A stretch of DNA of 6,616 bases from contig CBDUST010000264.1 of the NCBI GenBank assembly GCA_965369945.1, forward strand, positions 1 to 6,616. The letters run 5' to 3'. The notes below the pieces were generated by a model. The model ran no database searches. It worked only from the letters and a program-made list of their open reading frames with translations, and was not told the DNA's origin. This document shows positions 1 to 4,962 of this stretch, piece by piece; position 1 is the stretch's first letter; every line of letters starts with the position of its first letter. This DNA is from JADFNO01 sp965369945. GTDB taxonomy: Bacteria > Planctomycetota > Phycisphaerae > Phycisphaerales > SM1A02. The position numbers and the translations under genes are program-made.

Positions 1-2
1 TG

Positions 3-92
3 GAGTACGGCTACGATTTCACCGCCACCAGCTACCACATTCTGACCATTGATGGGTCTTTGGGACGCGACACGCTGGGCAGCGCCCAATAG
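3..92 (+). CDS. C-terminal end of an unidentified protein (partial)
   Basis: Only one forward frame stays open from the window edge to a TAG at 90-92. It encodes about 29 residues rich in Tyr, Thr and Gly, ending in DGSLGRDTLGSAQ. The strong terminator 35 bases downstream, on the same strand, supports this as the true end of a gene. The family cannot be named from so little sequence. The Tyr/Asp/Gly-rich tail loosely recalls the C-termini of secreted pseudopilin-like proteins, but that is a guess. The rest of the gene lies outside the window. Confidence 0.55.
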   Translation, partial: EYGYDFTATSYHILTIDGSLGRDTLGSAQ

Positions 93-127
93 ACCGTCCC
101 GACGCCATTTTGAATCGACCCCACAAC

Positions 128-157
128 AGCTGCGCCACCCGGCGCAGCTTTTTTTTT
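128..157 (+). terminator. Rho-independent terminator of the upstream partial gene
   Basis: A perfect 9-bp stem (AGCTGCGCC at 128-136 and GGCGCAGCT at 141-149) closes a four-base ACCC loop and runs directly into nine T residues (149-157). It sits 35 bases after the TAG at 90-92 and should isolate that gene from the methyltransferase that follows. Confidence 0.93.
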
Positions 158-242
158 AGCTCACTGGGTAAACGACACATGACTGTCCGAGTCCGGCTCG
201 GCCGCTTCTTGCGGTACTCTACTTCAGCGATTCAGTTGGTCA

Positions 243-255
243 GGAGAGCGCCTTG
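243..255 (+). promoter_or_regulatory. Ribosome binding site that sets a TTG start
   Basis: GGAGAG at 243-248 lies four bases before TTG at 253-255. The frame has a TAA at 169-171 and no ATG, GTG or TTG between that stop and 253. The next in-frame candidate, GTG at 301, would remove the conserved Cys-rich N-terminus. TTG is therefore the best start. Confidence 0.7.
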
Positions 256-897
256 ATTTGCCCACAATGTTGCGGCTTCGATGACCTTTTCAACGCGAAG
301 GTGATCGCGCGCCAGTTGCGCCGCTATCGCACCAAGGGTCCGCTCAAAACCACGCAATTACTTATCGACGCCTTACGATCTCACGGCACAGCGGATCAGA
401 CACTCCTGGATATTGGAGGCGGCATTGGCGCGATTCAACACGAGCTAATCAAGGACGGCATAACGAGCGTGGTAAGCGTGGAGGGGTCCGCTGCCTCAAT
501 CAGCGCGGCACGCGAAGAAGCAACGCAGCAAGGATACGCCGATCGCACACAGTATCATCATGCTGACTTCGTAGACGTAGCGGACGAGATCGAGTCGGCC
601 GACATCGTCACGCTCGATCGTGTGATCTGCTGTTATCCCGATATGAAGGAGCTCGTCGGACAGTCGGCCGAAAAAACGCAGCGACTCTACGGGCTTGTCT
701 ATCCGCGCAGTACCGCCTTGGTGCGGATCATGGGACCCATAATGAACCTGATCCACCGGCTACGACGTATCGCGTTTCGTGTCTATCTGCATCGCCCCGA
801 TGAGATCGACAAGGCTGTGCGCGCCGCCGGCCTGCGTTTGCAAAGTGAGCAGCGAACGTTGATTTGGCATGTCGCGGTCTACACCCGAGACGACTAG
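253..897 (+). CDS. Class I SAM-dependent methyltransferase
   Basis: The 214-residue product is a single-domain, Rossmann-like methyltransferase expected to be cytoplasmic. Motif I, the SAM-binding glycine loop, is LLDIGGGIGA at residues 51-60. The acidic end of the next strand is E77 in VVSVEG. A D104 region (HHADFVD) would contact the adenine, and LDRVICCYPD at 121-130 is the motif IV region. The start carries C3, C6 and C7 followed by GFDDLF, and YRTKGPLKTT at 25-34 is also typical. Together these match a widespread family often annotated as generic methyltransferases or, loosely, as Mg-protoporphyrin methyltransferase-like. The substrate is unknown, and nothing nearby points to tetrapyrrole synthesis. 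YGLVYPR at 146-152 and the basic helix around LIHRLRR fit the family C-terminal half. The gene follows a terminator and is probably transcribed alone. The next gene appears to have its own promoter. Confidence 0.87.
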   Translation: MICPQCCGFDDLFNAKVIARQLRRYRTKGPLKTTQLLIDALRSHGTADQTLLDIGGGIGAIQHELIKDGITSVVSVEGSAASISAAREEATQQGYADRTQYHHADFVDVADEIESADIVTLDRVICCYPDMKELVGQSAEKTQRLYGLVYPRSTALVRIMGPIMNLIHRLRRIAFRVYLHRPDEIDKAVRAAGLRLQSEQRTLIWHVAVYTRDD

Positions 898-931
898 ACC
901 GCTGCGATAATTCACCTGTGGTCTCGTCCGC

Positions 932-943
932 TATCATCACCCC
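932..943 (+). promoter_or_regulatory. Putative leaderless promoter (-10 element) of the trans-sulfuration gene
   Basis: TATCAT at 932-937 ends six bases before the ATG at 944, so transcription would be predicted to begin at or very near the start codon. There is no Shine-Dalgarno sequence in the last 20 bases. Essentially the same arrangement precedes pgi (TATCCT, again six bases before ATG). The -35 region is weak: TTCACC at 911-916 is the closest match, at a short spacing. A second hexamer, GATAAT at 906-911, is an alternative -10. Confidence 0.45.
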
Positions 944-2161
944 ATGACCACTGATTCGTCTGAGAAACAAATGCGACCGGCCTCACTGGTGATCCACGGC
1001 GGGCAACGACCGGACCCTTCGACCGGCGCGGTCATGCCCCCGATCTCGCTGGCCAGCACCTATTTCCAGGAATCGCCCGGCGTCAACCAAGGATTCGAGT
1101 ACTCACGCAGTCACAATCCGACGCGGTATGCGCTGGAGCGCTGCATCGCGCGGCTGGAAGGTTCGAGACTCACCGAAGACGAGGATGTGTCCTACGGCGG
1201 GTTCGCTTTCGCCTCGGGACTCGCCTCCATCGCCACCACGCTGGAATTGCTCGACACAAACGATCAGGTCATCGCCATGGATGACTTGTATGGCGGAACC
1301 TATCGACTGCTCACCAACGTCCGCCATCGCTCGCAAGGTCTGCAAGTAGAGTATGTCGACATGTCCGACTTGGAGGTGCTCCGGAAGGCGATCACTCCCG
1401 GGTTGACCAAGATGATCTGGGTCGAAACGCCAACGAACCCGCTGATGAAGTTGGTCGACTTGGCCGGCGTGTCCCAAATTGCCAATGAGCACGACGTATT
1501 GACGGTTTGTGACAGCACGTTCGCCACGCCGATGTTGCAACGCCCGTTGGAGCATGGATTCGACATCGTCATGCACTCAGCCACGAAATATCTCGGCGGG
1601 CACAGTGATGCGATTGCCGGGTTATTGGTTACGAACCGTGCTGACCTCGCCGAGCGCCTGCGCTTCCTACAGAACGCGATCGGATCCATCCTTGGGCCCT
1701 TCGATTCGTACATGGTGTTGCGCGGGATCAAGACGCTCGCTCTGCGGATGCGCCAACATTGCGAAAATGGATCCAGAATTGCGCAATGGCTCGAACAACA
1801 TCCGAAGATAGAGCGCGTGGCGTATCCCGGCTTGGCCGACCACCCGCAGCACGAGCTTGCCAAGCGACAGATGAGATTGTGCGGCACCCCCACCGGCGGC
1901 GGGATGGTCACCATGTTCATCCAAGGCGGACTCGATGAATCACGCCGATTCCTGGAGAACGTCAGAGTCTTCGCACTGGCTGAATCGCTCGGCGGCGTCG
2001 AGTCGCTGGTCGATCATCCGGCGATCATGACGCATGCGTCGGTACCCAAAGCTCAGCGTGAAACGCTGGGCATCACCGACAACCTTGTGCGTCTCTCCGT
2101 CGGCATCGAGGACTGCGAAGATTTGATCGCTGATCTCGATAACGCGCTGTCCGCAGTCTGA
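944..2161 (+). CDS. PLP-dependent cystathionine gamma-lyase/gamma-synthase family enzyme
   Basis: The 405-residue protein is a fold-type I PLP enzyme of the Cys/Met metabolism family. K215 in SATKYLGGHSD (212-222) forms the internal aldimine. D190 in VCDSTFATP should bind the pyridine nitrogen. Y53 and R55 of FEYSRSHNPTR are the phosphate-binding residues supplied by the neighbouring subunit. SGLAS at 91-95 is the phosphate loop, Y116 in DDLYGG stacks on the ring, and R383 in LVRLSVGIED binds the substrate carboxylate. The C-terminal half (YPGL, HPQHELAKRQ, AESLGGVESL, PAIMTHASVP) is strikingly close to animal cystathionine gamma-lyase. Gamma-lyase, making cysteine from cystathionine, is therefore slightly favoured over MetB-type synthase or methionine gamma-lyase, but sequence alone does not settle this. 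The enzyme is a cytoplasmic tetramer in this family. Compared with my memory of the human enzyme, it has short insertions near residues 76-84 and 313-319. The start is chosen from family length and the TATNNT element just upstream. Confidence 0.93.
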   Translation: MTTDSSEKQMRPASLVIHGGQRPDPSTGAVMPPISLASTYFQESPGVNQGFEYSRSHNPTRYALERCIARLEGSRLTEDEDVSYGGFAFASGLASIATTLELLDTNDQVIAMDDLYGGTYRLLTNVRHRSQGLQVEYVDMSDLEVLRKAITPGLTKMIWVETPTNPLMKLVDLAGVSQIANEHDVLTVCDSTFATPMLQRPLEHGFDIVMHSATKYLGGHSDAIAGLLVTNRADLAERLRFLQNAIGSILGPFDSYMVLRGIKTLALRMRQHCENGSRIAQWLEQHPKIERVAYPGLADHPQHELAKRQMRLCGTPTGGGMVTMFIQGGLDESRRFLENVRVFALAESLGGVESLVDHPAIMTHASVPKAQRETLGITDNLVRLSVGIEDCEDLIADLDNALSAV

Positions 2162-2273
2162 CCGGAAGCCGGACCTGACGAGTCCGCGAGGAAGGTCCGG
2201 GTCGCAGTACAAGGACCGCTCACTCCCCAACAACCCGCGTCTTCCTCGAAGACTCGTCAGACACGGCTCCCGG
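2162..2273. repeat. 112-base imperfect inverted repeat filling the intergenic spacer
   Basis: The arms, 2162-2204 and 2231-2273, pair on one unbroken diagonal (positions summing to 4435). By hand count there are 33 Watson-Crick and 2 G-T pairs in 43 positions. Uninterrupted blocks are 2162-2165, 2167-2171, 2175-2184, 2187-2194 and 2198-2202, separated by internal loops of equal size on each side, so there are no bulges. The apex is about 26 bases (2205-2230). The element begins at the first base after the TGA of the trans-sulfuration gene. It ends 12 bases before the pgi -10 hexamer. No T-run follows it, so it is not a standard intrinsic terminator. It could be a terminator-like or stabilising 3' hairpin, a member of a dispersed palindromic repeat family, or a structured RNA. 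Confidence 0.85.
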
Positions 2274-2285
2274 CAACTCATCGGC

Positions 2286-2297
2286 TATCCTCCTCAC
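2286..2297 (+). promoter_or_regulatory. pgi: Putative leaderless promoter (-10 element) of pgi
   Basis: TATCCT at 2286-2291 lies exactly six bases before the ATG at 2298, matching the geometry in front of the trans-sulfuration gene. The bases just before the ATG (CCTCCTCAC) are pyrimidine-rich and cannot act as a Shine-Dalgarno site. No convincing -35 is visible, and the position where it would fall lies in the outer right arm of the inverted repeat. Confidence 0.45.
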
Positions 2298-3710
2298 ATG
2301 ACCGGCCTGCAACTGGACTACGCAAACTGCCTCAGCGACCGCGTCGGCGAACACGGGCTTGATCCAAGCGCGATCGAAGCAGCGAAGCCATTGATCGCCC
2401 AGCTCACACAGCGCCTCGAAAGTACCAAAGGAACCGGCTGTGAATGCTGGCGTTCACTTCCATTCGACCCGATGCGAACCGAACACATCGGCGCTGTAAA
2501 CGCACTCGTCACGAGACTGCGCGATTCCACCAAACACCTCATCGTCCTCGGCATCGGTGGTAGCGCCCTGGGCAACATCGCGCTTCATGCGGCGCTCAAC
2601 CCCCACACCTACAACCTTCTTCCACGAGATCAGCGCCACGGCCCACGCCTCTACGTGCTGGACAACATCGATCCGCAGTTCGTCAGCTCAACACTTGATT
2701 TTGTCCGTCGCGATGATCCGAACTTTGCGCGAACCGTCGTCAACGTGATCAGTAAATCAGGGGAAACAGCGGAGACGGCTGCGCAATTCATGGTCCTGCG
2801 CTCGATGCTCAAAACAGCGCTTTCCGATTCACACCGAAAGCACATCGTCGCCATCACCGACCCCCGGAAGGGGACGATGCGCGCGATCTGCGATAATGAG
2901 GGTTATGCGACATTGCCTGTGCCGGACGGCGTGGGTGGGCGGTTCAGCATTCTGTCGCCGGTCGGTCTTTTCAGCGCCGCGATGACCGGGATCGATATTG
3001 CATCGCTCCTGGACGGTGCAGCTGCGATGGATCAGCGATGCTGTAGTCCGTCGCTTACCCACAATCCCGCTGCGATGCTCGCTTGGCTGCTGATCGAACT
3101 GGCCCGACGCGGCAAGACGAATCATGTGCTTATGCCCTACTGCAACGCACTGTACTCACTGGCAGATTGGTTTCGACAACTCTGGGCCGAATCGCTGGGC
3201 AAGCGCGTTGATCTGGATGGCAGCGAAGTCTTTGCCGGCGCAACCCCAATCAAAGCCCTTGGAACGACCGATCAACACAGTCAGATTCAGCTTTATCGCG
3301 AAGGCCCAAACGATAAAGTCATCGGGTTCGTTGACGTTGAGCGCTTCGATACCGATGTTGAGATCCCGTCGGATTTGGACGTGGAAAACCTTGCGTACTT
3401 GCACGGCTCGACGCTGGGCCAACTGCTCGCTGCGGAGAAGCGCGCGACTGAGTTTGCGCTCGTCGAATCGCAGCGACCCAACTTCACGATCACGTTCCCA
3501 CGGCTCGACGCTTACCACGTGGGCCAGTTTATTCAACTGTGGGAGATCGCCACAGCCTATGCAGCGCTGATGCTGAATATCAACGCCTACGATCAACCAG
3601 CCGTCGAAACCGGCAAGGTCGCAACTTTCGGCCTGATGGGGCGCTCCGGCTACGGCGAATGGCAACAAACGGTCAGCGATCGCCTGAGCGCCTCCGACCG
3701 GATCATTTAG
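2298..3710 (+). CDS. pgi: Glucose-6-phosphate isomerase
   Basis: The 470-residue product interconverts glucose 6-phosphate and fructose 6-phosphate in cytoplasmic glycolysis and gluconeogenesis. Two SIS-type sugar-phosphate domains are visible. In the first, GIGGSALG is at 85-92 and the phosphate-binding SKSGETAET at 152-160, followed by GGRFSILSPVGL at 213-224. QLWAESLGK at 294-302 contains the catalytic glutamate E298, DQHSQIQL at 325-332 contains H327, and YDQPAVETGK at 431-440 contains K440. The last is the family signature with Ala in place of the usual Gly. The length fits the short bacterial form (about 450 residues) rather than the roughly 550-residue enterobacterial/animal form. All catalytic residues are present, so the enzyme should be active. 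The gene appears to start from a leaderless promoter. It ends tail to tail with the glycosyltransferase, overlapping by 8 bp with no terminator between them. Confidence 0.96.
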   Translation: MTGLQLDYANCLSDRVGEHGLDPSAIEAAKPLIAQLTQRLESTKGTGCECWRSLPFDPMRTEHIGAVNALVTRLRDSTKHLIVLGIGGSALGNIALHAALNPHTYNLLPRDQRHGPRLYVLDNIDPQFVSSTLDFVRRDDPNFARTVVNVISKSGETAETAAQFMVLRSMLKTALSDSHRKHIVAITDPRKGTMRAICDNEGYATLPVPDGVGGRFSILSPVGLFSAAMTGIDIASLLDGAAAMDQRCCSPSLTHNPAAMLAWLLIELARRGKTNHVLMPYCNALYSLADWFRQLWAESLGKRVDLDGSEVFAGATPIKALGTTDQHSQIQLYREGPNDKVIGFVDVERFDTDVEIPSDLDVENLAYLHGSTLGQLLAAEKRATEFALVESQRPNFTITFPRLDAYHVGQFIQLWEIATAYAALMLNINAYDQPAVETGKVATFGLMGRSGYGEWQQTVSDRLSASDRII

Positions 3711-4791
3711 CGCTAACCAACGGTGTTCTCACGGCGGCGCGCTGCTGCGATACACATTCCAGCACCGCATCGGCGACTACTTGCGGTCGCACTGCCTCGT
3801 GATCCCAAGCGATGCAACGATCGAATCCCTTGGGGCACCGTTGACCGACTTCATGGCACGGCGCGCAAGCCGTGCCGCTGCTCAGAGGCGTGACATTGTC
3901 ATACAGCGCGACATGAGCCGGACTGGTCGGCGCGAACAGGGCGACTGTGGGACGACCCATCGCCCCCGCCAGGTGCAGGATCATCGAATCATGACCAACG
4001 ATCGCGGTCATGGCGCGCAGCCACACCGCCAGGTCCAGTACGGTCTTGGTTTTCCCGCGAAGGTCGGTAATCATTGGCGGTGATTCCGGGAGAACCCACG
4101 CCGGATCAGGCCGTCCCAAGAGCACGCAACCGATGCCGCGCTCCACCAACAGGCTGACGAGTTCCCTGAGCATCGGCGCCGGATAGCAGCGGTACATCTT
4201 GCCTTCACCCACAGCCAAACCCACCATCGGCGTCGCTGACTCATCGGGGTCCACCGCGTCGGCCCCTTCAGGCAGATTCAACTGGAACGACCGGTCCGTC
4301 AGCTCGATGCCCAACGCCGCGGCGAAGACCTCCGGCAGTGGCCGATTCGGTTGTTGCCCGGTCTCATACACCGCTTCCAGTGTGAGAAAATGTTCGTACC
4401 GCCGCCACGCCTCTAGCCGTAGAGGATACGTGCGCACAGACTGAACATGCCCAAAGAGCGCCAACACCTCAGCCGGACCCGGCGTAGTGGAGGCATCGAT
4501 CACCAGTTGCGGATGCTGTCGGCGGATACTGGCCAGCACCGGCCCCATCGAGATCGCTTCGCTGAGCCCTCCGATAAACGGCACCAGAAGCTGTCCGCTA
4601 CACGTTTGTCTTGGGTTGAACCTCGCCGGTACGTCCGGCAGCGCCTCCACACGCTTCCACACACCCGCTTGCAGCCCGCTGTCCACCTCAGCATCGTGCA
4701 TCACATATCGCAGCCCTGAACGCAATGTGATGGTGTGGCGCCCCTTCTCGACGGGAACCGTGATCGTTTTGCCAACACCTACAACCTGCAT
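3703..4791 (-). CDS. Glycosyltransferase family 9 (heptosyltransferase-like) protein
   Basis: The 362-residue protein matches the GT9 heptosyltransferase/ADP-heptose transferase pattern. An N-terminal Rossmann half starts near residue 66 (QLLVPFIGGLSEA). The donor-binding half contains GLAVGEG near 191 and the diagnostic block VGHDSMILHLAGAMGRPTVA at 265-284, with D268 and H273, followed by LFAPTSP. A CX2C-X6-C-X6-C pattern (C309, C312, C319, C326) follows; similar Cys-rich tails occur in some GT9 proteins. Two features are odd. About 60 N-terminal residues precede the usual first strand and match no domain I recognise. The position corresponding to the family's catalytic Asp appears to be E78. 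The start at ATG 4789-4791 has GAGGG at 4797-4801 five bases upstream, and no other start exists further up this frame before the flagellin terminator. The acceptor may be lipopolysaccharide, another surface glycan, or flagellin encoded just upstream. The acceptor is unproven. Confidence 0.82.
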   Translation of the reverse strand: MQVVGVGKTITVPVEKGRHTITLRSGLRYVMHDAEVDSGLQAGVWKRVEALPDVPARFNPRQTCSGQLLVPFIGGLSEAISMGPVLASIRRQHPQLVIDASTTPGPAEVLALFGHVQSVRTYPLRLEAWRRYEHFLTLEAVYETGQQPNRPLPEVFAAALGIELTDRSFQLNLPEGADAVDPDESATPMVGLAVGEGKMYRCYPAPMLRELVSLLVERGIGCVLLGRPDPAWVLPESPPMITDLRGKTKTVLDLAVWLRAMTAIVGHDSMILHLAGAMGRPTVALFAPTSPAHVALYDNVTPLSSGTACAPCHEVGQRCPKGFDRCIAWDHEAVRPQVVADAVLECVSQQRAAVRTPLVSAK

Positions 4792-4895
4792 CGCGGCCCT
4801 CGTGTACTGCCCTTTGACGCGACTCCGATTAGCGCCGCGCGTCCGTCGGCTTATCGGTCGATCGCAAAGCGCGGCGTGAAAGGGCTGGTGGGACC

Positions 4896-4936
4896 AAAAA
4901 AGAAAGCGACGACCGGGGAGGACCGGTCGCCGCTTT
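4896..4936 (-). terminator. Rho-independent terminator of the flagellin gene
   Basis: Read on the minus strand, AAAGCGGCGACCGG (4936-4923) pairs with CCGGTCGTCGCTTT (4916-4903) as a 14-bp stem with one G-T wobble and a six-base loop. C and then six T residues follow (4902-4896). The hairpin begins 26 bases after the flagellin TAA and should stop most transcription before the glycosyltransferase. The plus-strand reading of the hairpin has no T-run after it, so it works in one direction. Confidence 0.92.
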
Positions 4937-4962
4937 GGGCGTCAGGATGGGTTGCTGCTAAC

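Noticed and set aside
187..214. Two small hairpins (CCGAG/CTCGG and CCGC/GCGG) in the methyltransferase leader, considered as a riboswitch.
   Set aside because: The stems are only 5 and 4 bp, no known aptamer core is visible, and the leader is too short to hold a typical riboswitch plus expression platform.
889..928. Possible terminator after the methyltransferase: AGACC/GGTCT plus GACG/CGTC.
   Set aside because: The stem needs a three-base bulge and a 19-base loop, overlaps the stop codon, and has no T-run.
1103..1576. Long reading frames antisense to the trans-sulfuration gene, and similar ones opposite pgi and flagellin.
   Set aside because: They mirror the strong real genes, show no family motifs and lack ribosome binding sites. 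Long antisense frames are expected in GC-rich coding DNA.
2175..2192. Hammerhead-ribozyme-like core: CTGACGAG followed by TCC-GCGA-GGA, with CTGACGAGTC also on the opposite strand in the right arm.
   Set aside because: The CUGANGA part and a stem II with GNRA loop are present, but the obligatory GAAA after stem II is absent on both strands and no proper cleavage site is framed. The second copy is simply the partner arm of the inverted repeat.
2162..2280. Integron attC site (long imperfect hairpin between two genes).
   Set aside because: The terminal core sites (GTTRRRY and its inverse) are missing, the equal-sized internal loops lack the extrahelical bases typical of attC, and the flanking genes are ordinary metabolic genes.
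4851..4858. ACCGATAA on the minus strand upstream of the glycosyltransferase, seven of eight bases like a FliA -10 element.
   Set aside because: There is no TAAA-like -35 at the required 15-base spacing, so the match is probably chance.
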